From the NCBI RefSeq assembly GCF_036898095.1, contig NC_090729.1, positions 156,209,588 through 156,273,587 on the forward strand: a stretch of 64,000 bases of DNA, read 5' to 3'. This document shows positions 1-9,954 of this stretch, piece after piece. Numbering within the stretch: the stretch's first letter is position 1; the number at the start of each line of letters is the position of its first letter. Made by a program: the position numbers and the translations under genes. The notes under the pieces were generated by a model that saw only the letters and a list, made by a program, of their open reading frames with translations, made no database searches and was not told the DNA's origin. The DNA comes from Palaemon carinicauda. Its lineage: Eukaryota; Arthropoda; Malacostraca; Decapoda; Palaemonidae.

Positions 1-91
1 AAGTGGATAAAACTTTAGCTTTTGTCTTCCTTAGCTAAAAAAAAAGTTTTGCGAAGAATTTTGAAACTTCAAAACTTTTTATTCTTTACAG

Positions 92-151
92 AATATAATG
101 CTACAGTAAATGTAGCCTATGCATATAAAACTGGGAATTTAAGGTGTGGAG
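92..151 (+). CDS. Penultimate coding exon of an unidentified plus-strand gene
   Basis: A pyrimidine-rich tract ending in AG (90-91) precedes 60 bp that stay open in one frame, followed by a consensus donor GTATGT at 152. The exon enters with two bases of a split codon and leaves with one (2 + 19 codons + 1). The encoded residues start YNATVNVAYAY and end near TGNLRCG. The outgoing phase matches the acceptor at 954, giving an aspartate codon across the junction. The upstream exons lie outside the window. I do not recognise the protein. A degenerate, broken copy of this exon lies near 50.15-50.22 kb in the duplicated block P3. Phase agreement with the next exon is the main support. Confidence 0.5.
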
Positions 152-953
152 GTATGTGTAAATTGCAAACTTCATCATTGCAACTTTATGGGCTTGATTC
201 AAAGATGAGGTTTCACAAGTTGGATGATTAAAGCTCTAAGCAAAAAGTACGTTTGCTATAGGAAAATGGGAAAACTCACGTATATGTGAATAGGTAATTA
301 GCTGCCGATATATAAAGTTTAAAACTATACCAGTTAAGGTTCATGTAAATATACTTGAAAAAAAATTAATTTATGTAAAAGGAAAACTAGGTAAATAAGG
401 ACGATATAGGTAGTTGGTTTTGTTGGAGGAATGTTTGGTATTAGGATGATGATCCCCTTCCATTATTAGTGTTTAGCTCATTTGAGAATTTTATTAACAT
501 ATGTAAAGCACTTCGGTGCCTAGTAGAAGTATTAATTTATTTACTGCATTGTTTTTTCAGATTGCAAGTGGCTTCTAATATAAATGGATAATACTGTATG
601 GATATATTCAGTCAAGAATTACGAAAGGGTAAATTTTCCCGAATGCAGGTTGTCAAACTTAAATTTTGTACCAAGTAAATTAATTTTTGTCATCTAATTT
701 AAAAAAAAGTTTTTAGGTGAAAGTATATTTTCGAGATTTAAAGTTTTGTATACTGGAAAAAGCTAATGTGCCTGGCCACTTTTTTGAAATTACTAGAAGC
801 GCTTTAAATAACACTAGTCAGGCTTTCAAACTTTTTCTTGAACACTATAGTAATATATCACTTTCGATTGCCTAGGAATTGATAATAGCTACAAGTTTTG
901 TCATAGGTAGTCTACTTTTTTTTTGGCATGGAACTATTCTTAATTTCTTTCAG

Positions 954-1030
954 ATACACAACTACAAGTTGTTACTGTACATGCCGAGGATGGTAAGAAG
1001 ATGATGAGACATTGGAGCAAAAACAGCTAA
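954..1030 (+). CDS. Terminal coding exon of the same plus-strand gene
   Basis: The acceptor is TTAATTTCTTTCAG (940-953). The exon opens with the last two bases of a split codon and reads TQLQVVTVHAEDG, then KKMMRHWSKNS, then TAA at 1028-1030. The phase fits the donor at 152 with an intron of about 0.8 kb. The 3'UTR is GA-rich (about 1031-1150) and runs to an AATAAA at 1261-1266. The short C-terminal peptide has no recognisable domain. The duplicate P3 has lost this exon; the equivalent place near 51 kb is tandem repeats and (TA)n. The function is unknown. Confidence 0.5.
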
Positions 1031-1260
1031 GGACGAAATCGTGTCCATAGTAAGGTAGTAGAGGATGAAAAAGCAGTGTAAGAGAGAGAAGCAACGACGA
1101 AGGAAAGTGACTATACGAAAGACCAGAAAGGAGAAATGGCGGAGGAAGAAGACAGACACGAGACATTTTAGAGAAAAGTAGGAAGAGAAAAAGTATAACG
1201 GATAAGGGACATTATATATATGTAGTTGTACAATTGTACAAATTGGAATTTGTTTGAAAA

Positions 1261-1266
1261 AATAAA
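1261..1266 (+). terminator. Polyadenylation signal AATAAA, plus-strand gene
   Basis: AATAAA lies about 230 bp after the TAA at 1028. Cleavage would be expected around 1280-1290, next to the opposing signal at 1291-1296. Confidence 0.45.
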
Positions 1267-1290
1267 ATGCAAAATAAGAATATTAGTGTT

Positions 1291-1296
1291 TTTATT
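1291..1296 (-). terminator. Polyadenylation signal AATAAA, minus-strand gene
   Basis: TTTATT on the plus strand reads AATAAA on the minus strand, about 125 bp beyond the TGA at 1420-1422. It faces the plus-strand signal at 1261, so the two transcripts probably abut or overlap at their 3' ends. Confidence 0.45.
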
Positions 1297-1419
1297 TACT
1301 AAAACAGTGTTCAATTTCACCACCATGTGTGACACCGGTATTCTATATCCCTCCCACAGAGGCGTCCAATCAACTACTTACTTGCTGATTGAAGAGTTCA
1401 GAAGGTTTTCTGATACTGA

Positions 1420-1669
1420 TCAATTTTTGTAAATAAAATCCACAAAATCTTGGTTGGCCCTTTTCCAACCTGTCATTGATCCATTCATAAAGTTGGACAC
1501 AAATGTGTTTCCAAAATGACCGCAATAACCCAACCCATACCGTTCACTGAACGTAGTTGATAAGAAATATGCAAGATTCTTCGTCCTTTTTATGCTTCCC
1601 GACGAAAACTTGTTGGACGAGAGTTTCGATTTACCCTTAGCCCCATTTCTCTCCACTGCATTCCACATC
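1420..1669 (-). CDS. Candidate terminal exon with an 82-codon ORF, minus strand
   Basis: On the minus strand TTTTCTGGTTTCAG (ending at 1670) is a good acceptor. The exon begins G-ATG-TGG, so an ATG occurs one base after the splice site and opens 82 codons to a TGA. The product starts MWNAVERNGAKGKSKLSSNK, is basic in its first third, and contains YGLGYCGHFGNTFVSNF. No signal peptide, membrane segment or known domain is seen. The nearest candidate upstream exon is the leader-like exon at 3633-3790, which would give a noncoding leader, an intron of about 2 kb and one coding exon; this is inference. The ORF could also be chance. The AATAAA downstream supports a real 3' end. Confidence 0.35.
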
Positions 1670-3632
1670 CTGAAACCAGAAAATACTTAATTAGGCTACT
1701 ACGTCCCTTTTTTATTTTCGACTAAATTCATAAACCCCAAAACAAATGAGCATAATTTGAAAATTAACTATTGTGCTACTTAAACTTTAGAATTTGACAA
1801 ATGTTACAACAAATGTTTTGAAAATTATAATCATCAATCTTCAATAAAACTAAAAACCCTGAACAGTGTGTTAATGACCAAACTAAGTAAAATTAGTGGG
1901 AAAAAATAGAAACTTTACTAAAAAACCTAACAAGATATAAAAGAGACTGAGAACGTATTTTACTATATAGTCAAATTGCTAAATGTAGTGATAACAAATT
2001 AACTCGACTCTGGAAACAATAAAGTTTAAATCTTTTACACTTAAATCTCACTAACTTCAACCATTACTCTAAGATAGCAGCCACAATCATCTTGTCCAAA
2101 CAATTTTTTTTTTCCAAGAAAACCTTAAAAACAGTTAAAAGGGTAAAGAAAGCTAGACACTTGCTATAAAAACTACCAAATTAATGCTAATTGCTATAAA
2201 AACTACCAAATTAATGCTAAGTTTACTTAGACTTAAAAAGCTATAGCTCTAAAATCATTAAAGACATTGAAATATTTCAAAGAACATATTAAAGCTGAGC
2301 GCTATAAAACTGACAAATGGGACCCCCCTAAATCAAAGTGCTCCTAAAAAAAATAACATTAATACACTTTGCTAATATATAACATTAATACACTTTGCTA
2401 ATATAAACTTGCTGCAATATTGTCTAATTCGTTAGCTTTACCACCTCACCACACAAAATAGAACCTTACTAATTCATATATATCTAGTTTAACCACGAAG
2501 ACCACTTTAATAAGATTAGATAGGAAGCTAGACACCCTATTAAACTTACAATAAGGGTAAAACAAGAGTATTTAATCATAGCTTTTCAATTAAAAAATCC
2601 AGGAGAACTTGAAAGTCAAAACTACCTATTCACATTATGCAACTTGGACTCTATAGAGACCTCCTTGCACTCGTTAGATTTACCGGTTATCCAAAAAAAA
2701 AGAAAAAATAAATAAAAAATCAACAAGACTTATGACAGATTAATCACATCAAGTAAATTATAAAACTTTCCCAAATTCTATTCAAAATAACTGGAAATTA
2801 CACCTTTGCCTAAGACCTTAATCCTAGATTTTTAAGCTTGTTAAAAAATAAAAAAAATAAACTATAAATTCATAATGGACCCCCAAAAAACACCGAAACT
2901 TTTTACGCTAAAATATCAGGACACCAGATTACTACAAAAACTACTTCAGGGTTATAAGGAAGTTTTAAGACCTATCCAATAAATTCCCCTTTTAAAAGTC
3001 CTGTCAATTGCAACAAGAAATTACCAAGCTTTGCACTGTACCAAATGCTACCGAATTAAAGTAAACAAGATATGCTAAACTCTTCACAAGAGAATGGAAA
3101 AAAAAAAGATTATATTACCTCTGTTACTTTGTGAGTGCAAATACTCTATCCCGCCCTCCCCCCAAATAAAGAAAATAGCGATTTAGTTAAAACGATATCA
3201 GCAGTTTCTAATGATCACCCCACGCAATGTACAGTATTTTGTATACCAGAAAGAGACTTACGTTCACAATGCAAGTTATAATTTTAAACAAGGGATTGCC
3301 GTTAAAAATTTGCCACATTCAGGACTGACTTAAAAAGGTCTAAAAGAAATTTCTTTAAATTTTAAACAAATACAGATCACGGTAAACTAAATTGTAGAAA
3401 CACTTTTGGTTTATAGGATTTTCAACTAAAACGTTCGTTACTAAACACTGATTATGAGGTTAATATATATTTCAGCAATTAAGAATCCTGGCCATGTTTT
3501 CCAGCGTTAGATAACATCTACAGATCCCTTTACAAAACTGCAACCCAATTTAGAAAATACAATGGAAAACGAAGTAACTCTCAAACTCTGAACACTAAAT
3601 TTGTATAAAAAAAAAGAAGAAAAAAAGCTTAC

Positions 3633-3790
3633 CTTTATCCACACGTACAAAGAACGGCAACGATTACTGCAACCACAAATCCAAAGCAAAGGTTTCAAAC
3701 ACGATATGGCAATAACTTGAGCAGCTAAATCAAGGTGGGAATACGCCTCGCCCCCAACACGCACTGACGTTGCTTCCTGATTTCTCACCG
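3633..3790 (-). ncRNA. First-exon-like segment of P1
   Basis: On the minus strand this stretch ends in ATAAAG followed by GTAAGC, a near-consensus 5' splice donor (GT at 3632-3631). The same segment with an AG|GT donor recurs at 5540-5718 (plus) and 54596-54775 (minus). The shared landmarks are CTTGATTTAG, CATATCGT and TGTGGTT. A 93-codon frame covers this copy, but it is broken in the other two, so conservation is at the nucleotide level and not the protein level. It is best read as a noncoding leader or lncRNA first exon. Whether it splices to the exon at 1420-1669 is unknown. Confidence 0.4.
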
Positions 3791-3975
3791 TTTACAGTTC
3801 CATGTCGCCGGCTTCCTTCAAAGTTTCAACCAATCAGAGGGGTCCGTTTGATTATTTTGAAGGTAAAGAATGAGAAAACGACTCCTGATTGGTGGAGAGG
3901 CTAACAAGGACTCTTCAAGAAAACAGTTACTTTCAATAGACGTTACGTCACCACTTACAAAACCAGTGACATCTG
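3791..3975 (-). promoter_or_regulatory. Conserved promoter-like block of P1
   Basis: This block contains CCAATCAG (3830-3837), ATTGG (3888-3892, a CCAAT box on the minus strand) and the CRE/ATF-like palindromic stretch GACGTTACGTCA (3939-3950). The same ordered elements occur in P2 and P3, about 30-160 bp upstream of the first-exon-like segments. Conservation of motif order across three copies suggests a shared promoter. No TATA box was identified. Confidence 0.45.
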
Positions 3976-4551
3976 TTGGTTATGTAATTAACTATGAAAA
4001 AGAAAACGAGTGAAAAAAACATGTATTCAATAAGGATACAATTCATTATCTTATGGGAAATTTTGATGCGTGACAATGATTAAAAAAAACAATGTTAGTG
4101 TACCCCTTTTCACTTCAAAATTCACAATGAAATAGGTACGGTTTGTTTAGCTAAATAGTGTATCGGGTACTATGTACAATATTCTGGTCAAAATTTTGAT
4201 TTTTATTTTAAAGTGAACTAATAATTTCATTAACAAATATCTGATGTTCCATAAGTTATGTTACAATTTTCGATGGGGGAATAACAATGATTTTGGCGCC
4301 TATAATCATGTTCATGTTATAATTTTTTATAATTTCTTATTTATTCTACTGTTTCTTCTTTCGTAGCAGACATCTTTTCTCATATTTGGTCCCTTAGACT
4401 TGTGAAATTTTACTTCTCAAATCCTGTTTGAACTTTGAAGCCTGCCCTGTAATGAAAATAAAACTAATGATGATGATGATGATAATAATGAAAATAAAAA
4501 TAATACGAAGAAAACGTCCAGGTGTACAATCATGTGAGGCTATTGGAGGCA

Positions 4552-4554
<3 letters not shown>

Positions 4555-4609
<55 letters not shown>
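4555..4609. repeat. (TC)n microsatellite
   Basis: Uninterrupted CT dinucleotides form the left flank of the LINE-D fragment. Confidence 0.95.
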
Positions 4610-4612
<3 letters not shown>

Positions 4613-5284
4613 GGTCTTCTGGCTAACAACACCGTTGAACTGTTGACCATCTCGCAAAGGCTGCCTGTCAACTGGTTCCTCCAGAGGCTGATGCTCCCAC
4701 TCCATCTCTCCTGTGCTGCAGAGAAATTGTGCGCCAAGCTGCTCGCTCACCTACTCATCGTAGTAATGCCGAAAGAGCCACCAGTGTATCAATACAGCAT
4801 TATGAACACTTCTTTCCTCACCAACACAAGTCTCGCCGCACTGGTCTATATGGTTCGTCAAAATAATGTGGTTTGTGCGGGTCTTCGGCTGGCTTAGCGA
4901 AAAGTTTGGCAGGTGGCTGAGCAAGATGGAGTTCCATACTTCTCCTCCTGTAGGTTATGTTACGCACCCAACTCAAAAACCCTGGAACACTATTGTCTGG
5001 AATGTCCACTTGTTAGTGACATATTACCCCAAAGACTCACAGTAGTTGATATATGTAGAAAAATTGACAGATAATAATTTGCTCGATGAGATCCTCATTT
5101 TGGTGGATACTAAATAATCAACTGTTTTGTGATATTAACTAATGATAGGTACAACCTACATACGAACTCAAACTAAATTTAATTTGTATTCCATATGAAT
5201 TGGGGGTTGGTGCCTTGGTATATGGATGGATCGACCATGTACTCAAATGCCTGACGCCAAAGGGCGTAATAAATTGATTAAAAC

Positions 5285-5287
<3 letters not shown>
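4610..5287 (+). mobile_element. LINE-D: 5'-truncated non-LTR retrotransposon 3' end
   Basis: A coding remnant reads in several frames. An upstream part contains AERATSVSIQHYEHFFPHQHK. A final part, ending at TAA 5072-5074, contains WQVAEQDGVPYFSSCRLCYA and then LEHYCLECP, a CxxC...HxxxxC cluster. From recalled decapod LINEs this is the C-terminal tail of ORF2, downstream of the reverse transcriptase. A 3'UTR of about 210 bp follows and ends in AT-rich sequence. The piece is flanked on both sides by (TC)n, while the paralogous site in P3 has one continuous (TC)n. It is therefore an insertion into the microsatellite after the duplication. It is broken by frameshifts and stops. Confidence 0.65.

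Positions 5288-5288
<1 letters not shown>

Positions 5289-5344
<56 letters not shown>
5289..5344. repeat. (TC)n microsatellite
   Basis: Right flank of LINE-D, in the same phase and motif as the left flank. Confidence 0.95.
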
Positions 5345-5346
<2 letters not shown>

Positions 5347-5390
5347 GAACCCTAAGGTCTTGTATAATGTCATAAACAGACCAAGAGATT

Positions 5391-5535
5391 TCACTGGTTT
5401 TTTAAGTGGGGACGTTACGTGTTAGAAAAAAATGTATTTGTGAAGATTCCTTGGTCGTATCTCGATCAATAAGGAGTCTTTTTCTCATACTTTGTCTTAA
5501 AATAATCACACAGACCCTTCTGATTGGCTGAAGCT
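5391..5535 (+). promoter_or_regulatory. Conserved promoter-like block of P2
   Basis: This is an inverted copy of the P1 block. It begins CACTGGTTTT and contains GACGTTACGT (5411-5420), a degraded CCAAT-like ATCAAT (5465-5470), GGAGTC, TTTCTCAT and ATTGG (5523-5527) in the same order as P1 and P3. It faces away from P1, giving a divergent arrangement with about 1.7 kb between first exons, part of which is the later LINE-D insertion. Confidence 0.45.
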
Positions 5536-5539
5536 TGGA

Positions 5540-7720
5540 AGCAAGCCAGCAAGATGGAATTGTAGAATTTAAGAAATTAAGAAGCATTTGAAGTGTGTTT
5601 TAGGACTTAAGACATATTCGAAACTTGATTTAGCAAGTTATTTGCATATCGTGTTTGAATCTTTTGCTTTGGATCTGTGGTTCCAGTTATCCTCGGCATT
5701 TTATGGGCTTGTGTTAAGGTGGCAAGTTTGTTTTTACGAAATGGTGTTCAGGGTTATTGCGAGTTAGACATTTAAGTATTTGAAAAAAAAAAATTGAAAC
5801 CGATTTGCAGTTTTGTATAGGGATTATTTAAAGTTTTCTAGCCCTGGAAGAGATAACCAGGATTCTTAATTGTGCGAAGATAATGGTTAACCTCATAAGT
5901 AATTTAATAACGAACATTTTGGATTCAATTTTTAAAAATTTAATGTATTTTATTTTTTCAAATGTAAAGAAATTCCAACTATCAAGACATTTTACCCGTC
6001 TTGGGGTCTTGATTCCGCCAAATTCTTAATGGCTAAACCCTTTGTTATAATTGTGAAGGCAGTTTTATTTTTATCTAGTATAATAAGTATATTGTTTGGG
6101 GTTCTTAGACTACTTAATTGAGCAAAGGAGTAAAACTTGGATATAATTATTATATCACTTTTTAGCATTATATTTTGAAGCATTCAGCATATCCTGTGAA
6201 ATTCTATTCATTAGCATTCGGTGAACTGCAAAACTTTTAAAGTAATTTAAAAGAATATTCATTGAATAGGTTTAAAAACTTCCATGTAACCCTTATGTAT
6301 TTTCTTTTGTAGTAATTTAGTGTTGATTTTAGCGTCCTGAAATTTTAGCATAAACTTTCGTTTTTGTTTTGGCGAGGGGTGGGGGAGCAATTGTGAATTC
6401 AGTTAATTTTGCTTTGATATTTTTAAAACTCCAAATCTGGGATTGAGATTTTTCTTACGCATAGGTTTAATTCTCAAGTCACATGTCTATTTTGATAAAA
6501 AAAATATTTTTGGGATAACCGGTAATTCCAGCGAGTGCGCAGAAGTCTGTATATCTTCTTATAGAGTCCAAGTTACATAATACAGGCATGTCACGTTTTA
6601 AGTCAAGATATTTTGATTTTTAATTTAACAGCTATGATTGATACTCAAATTTTTCCTTGATTGTAAGCGTATTACGGTGTTTAGTTTCCCATCTGATCTT
6701 ATGAAAGTGGTCTTGTTGGTAAACCTACACACAAAGTAGTTATCAAGTCTGCATTTCAGGTGGTAAGGTGTTATAAAACTGACGGCTTAAGACTATAATG
6801 CTGTAAGCGAGTTTGAAGTTTCACTGACCTCCCTATAATTAAACTTGTGCAAGTTGTCCCGAGTTAAATTAACTTTCAAAAGCTACGATAGCCGAATTAG
6901 TTAATAATTAAGTAACGGTTTTAACCATTGCATTAACAAGTGACTAGGTATACAAAGTTTTTCTACATTCTAATGTACCGTTTATAGTAAATAGTTTTGT
7001 TAAATGCTGCTATGATGTGATCTAAACGTAGCTACATTATGTTGATACTTGAATATTTTGGGCTAATGTTCCTAAGTAAATTGCTTTCTCACCTTTGGAA
7101 TATCTTGTCATGGTTTGGAAGTCAAATTTTTCAATCAATTTTTTTTTTCTCCGATTCAAGTCTCTTCCCTCTTCGTACATTTTGAAATGGAAAATTTTAA
7201 ATCAACCAAAATTTGCTTATTATAATGGAAATAATTTTGTATCCAATTTAGTAATAAACTTAGGGTTTTATTATAGAATTTTGAACATTCAACCTCTTAG
7301 AAAACTTAGAAAATTTGTCAAATCCTGTAAGTGTTGCTCATATGTCAAATCTTAAAGAGAGTAGCTTATGTTAGTTTCTGCTCATGTTCAATATAAAACT
7401 TCAAAAATCAGTGGCGTGAATGAAATTAATGATATAAAAGTACAGAAAAACTTTTCAGGTTGTGTAATGCAGTATTACTTATGGGTGTGGATAAATCGCA
7501 ACTGTCTTGACGTAGATCTCCAATTAGTTCTCTCAGCTTTTCATTACGAAACTCTGTAAAGAACGTAGTAGGTTCTTGCATTTGCGTTCTTTTTGCTCCG
7601 CAATTAAGAGATAAGAACGTATTGGAGAGAACTAATCAACAGGTTGCGATATATCCACACATTGAAGTAATTAAATTCTGAAGACAAGACTTATCCAGAA
7701 GAATAAAAAATATGCAGCAT
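5540..7720 (+). ncRNA. Paralogous noncoding unit P2
   Basis: The first-exon-like part (5540-5718) ends TTAAG|GTGGCA, aligned with the donors of P1 and P3. Downstream landmarks shared with P1 and P3 include GTCCTGAAATTTTAGC (6331-6350), ATAACCGGTAA (near 6515), TATAGAGTCCAAGTTACATA (6560-6580), GGTCTTG near 6710, and TAAATTGCTTTCTCA (7077-7091, shared with P3). Stops occur in all frames, so no protein is conserved. A long hairpin occupies 7485-7660, and AATAAA lies at about 7703. This suggests a polyadenylated noncoding RNA ending just after the hairpin. The exon structure is not resolved. Confidence 0.4.
7485..7660 (+). ncRNA. 176-nt hairpin in P2
   Basis: The outer arms are GTGTGGATAAATCGCAAC (7485-7502) and GTTGCGATATATCCACAC (7643-7660), which pair with one mismatch. 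The inner stem is AATTAGTTCTCTC (7522-7534) with GAGAGAACTAAT (7625-7636). The apical stem is GTAAAGAACG (7556-7565) with CGTTCTTTTTGC (7585-7596). The loop region contains ACGTAG and GGTTCTTGCAT. The same position in P3 has a 177-nt hairpin with different inner-stem sequences. It is longer than a typical animal pre-miRNA. Confidence 0.6.
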
Positions 7721-9169
7721 GCAAAATAGGAAAACATATGAACAGCTATATGTATTGAAACACCTTTATGTACTACTGTATATACCGTTAAATTTTTTTT
7801 CTACTAAAGTCGTTATTTAGTAGTATGTCCAACTAATAAATTACTGCATTTTTCAAATAAAGCGTTTAAAATGGTTAATGAAAAAATCAGATTTTCTATT
7901 AGATTTACTCTTCAACATGTTTACCACACAACTTGTGTTATATTTTAGGCCTGTTCTCTTGCTCCAATATACATCTCGTCTCACAATCCTCTGAAGTTTT
8001 TATGCAACTTACGGGTGCAAATGAAATATTAATAAATTGGCAAAACGGCAAAACTTCTGTAAGCTAATTCTCATTAACTTAGTTTTTAAAATGACTAGGC
8101 TACAAAATAAGCATTTAGTACCTAGGTCTGAAAAATTTATTATGTGATAAACCATGCTAGATTACAAAACTGAACTTTAAAAATATTAGATTACAAAATT
8201 AGCATTTACCAAAATTTAGAATTGCTTGACTACGTAAAAAATTCAAGATTTCAGAAACTGAATTTAGTAAAATTTACCTATCTGCAGTATCTTGATTAAA
8301 TATTATCCACCAAGTCAAATTTAACTTGAACAATGCAATCTGAAATAATGAGTATAAAAGGATCCAAGTACTTTTATTTAATACATGTTGAATAAATAAA
8401 AGCTAAAAACTCTGGTTTATTACAGCGACAAATCAACTTTCCACTCCCACTCCACTTAACCCGAGTATATAACTAAATATTAAATTTAGTTTTACTTTTC
8501 AAGTAAATTTACATACATGAACTTATGACTATACTTCTGCTTTACATATTGGTAACTACCTATCCACACAAACGTGTCAGTTTTTACAACATTTTCCAAT
8601 TACAAACTTCCTATTCTTTGCTTAAGTATTAGACAAGTTACGGCAATGAAACAAAATATTTTGCACATTTATATTTCATTTTGTTTCAATGAATAAACAG
8701 AATCTTACATGCGTGTTACGGCCGTAATTTCAAGGGTTCTTTCCATTCAGAAATTTGCGGTCAGTAAAAATGTAACACAGCAACTTGGGAACAAGAGAAC
8801 AAACACCAACAAAAGTTACAATATTTACAAACACACAAAAAAAGTAATGGGTTGGTAACAATAATAAGCAAAATAAATCAATATACTAATCAAAGGAAAA
8901 CCAACCTTAAGATCTTTAAAAGATCACCTACAGCTAAATTAAACCCTAAACTAAGAAATGGGAAATTTTTAAATATGACATTTCAGGCAGCTACCTTCCA
9001 AATTACTGGCCAGAAAAATCTAAACTAACAAACTGAGATAGGTAGAAGGAAGAAAGAGAACATAAGTGGGAAACTTAATATTACTCCTACCTAGCACAAA
9101 CTAACTTAAACGTTAAACTTAACTTAATAAACAATGAATTATGAAAATAATTATCTTACAAATTATACA
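7721..9169. other. AT-rich intergenic sequence
   Basis: No convincing exon or element is seen. One feature worth noting is a single 52-bp-type monomer at 8668-8716 (TTTTGTTTCAATGAATAAAC, then AGAATCTTACATG), which matches the unit of the array at 9955-10545. A TTACGGCCGTAA palindrome follows it at about 8716. Confidence 0.5.
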
Positions 9170-9790
9170 ATGGGAATCATCACAAAAAGCTCGGTAGATT
9201 GTCCCATCAGGCCATACAAGGTCCAGAAGACCGTACTGCAAACAAGGGCGTGCACACCTACAGGTACTCGGCGATCCACGATCGTCGTAAATAACAATTA
9301 AAAATATCTCATACCTGTAGTATGCCACCCTACGTATCTCCACGAGTTCCAAGAACTCACTGACGGCGATGAGCAGGTCAACCGGGTCAAGCTGCAATGC
9401 CTGAAGGCAATCCAAAATGCCACGGGAACACTAAAGGTGGTAGCCTCCGAGAATCCGGGACGTCAACGGATCTCGCACGCCGGGCCAACTCGTTCGTATA
9501 TCCTCCTACGAACGAGGGAAGGAACGTGGCTGATGAATGCCGCGGGTGATAAACACCAGCGACCACACACAAAGTATCGAAGGACGTGATTCCTTAAAAT
9601 CCAAAAATTCCCCAAAGGAAGTGGCAAAGCGTCAGGCTGTGAGGAGGAACTAACTGCCCGTCACTTATCAACACTATTCGATCAAGCCTTCCACTCGAGT
9701 CAACACAGCTCATAGGAAAGAAAACAACGATCGTTAATAAGGAACTTCAGTGGTTCACTAATACCGGGGGAGAAGGTGGAAAACAAAGCA
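9170..9790 (-). other. GC-richer island, possible exon(s) of an unidentified minus-strand gene
   Basis: Base composition is clearly higher in GC than the surroundings. On the minus strand a short open stretch reads DCLQALQLDPVDLLIAVSEF and then LELVEIRRVAYYR, and it runs into a strong donor CAG|GTATGAG at about 9315. A following TTGTTTGCAG at about 9240 could be an acceptor. A second frame (9387-9572) is also open. The frames do not join into a recognisable protein, and a stop lies just upstream. It could be the 5' end of a gene, a CpG-type promoter or a decayed mobile element. Confidence 0.25.
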
Positions 9791-9829
9791 AAACTGAAGT
9801 CATATGACTCGTACAGAGTTCATTAAACT

Positions 9830-9852
9830 AAAAAAAAAAAAAAAAAAAAAAA
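9830..9852. repeat. Poly(A) tract
   Basis: A homopolymer of about 23 A. Confidence 0.9.
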
Positions 9853-9954
9853 ACTTTAATAAACTTAAAACTAAAACAAGATCAAAAGGTTGGACAAGTA
9901 TAAACAACTTAATTAAATTATAATGAATTTACTTTAATCTAATAATGTGCTACA

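Larger units (their letters stand above)
1..4560. repeat. Duplicated block P1 (paralogous to 50.14-55.37 kb)
   Basis: Collinear, same-orientation similarity to P3 is visible by eye. Pairs include 330-660 with 50350-50760; 2050-2930 with 53200-53900; 3120-3330 with 54120-54310; 3640-3970 with 54570-54990; and 4505-4550 plus 5345-5385 with 55198-55250 plus 55322-55367. Much of the region 2.0-3.97 kb is also present in inverted orientation as P2 (5391-7720). Divergence is high enough that only blocks align. Small local duplications are private to P1: a 30-bp unit doubled at 2161-2220 and a 28-bp unit doubled near 2356-2405. Apart from the exons listed, P1 looks noncoding. Confidence 0.7.

Noticed and set aside
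3507..3788. 93-codon minus-strand protein in the P1 first exon
   Set aside because: The frame is not conserved in the P2 and P3 copies although the nucleotides are; it also runs through the conserved splice donor.
4394..4750. ORFs with long Arg-Glu or Leu-Ser runs
   Set aside because: Caused by the (TC)n tract joined to LINE-D and flanking sequence.
7485..7660. Ordinary pre-miRNA
   Set aside because: Too long (176 nt) and multi-stem with a large apical region; a small-RNA origin was not assumed.
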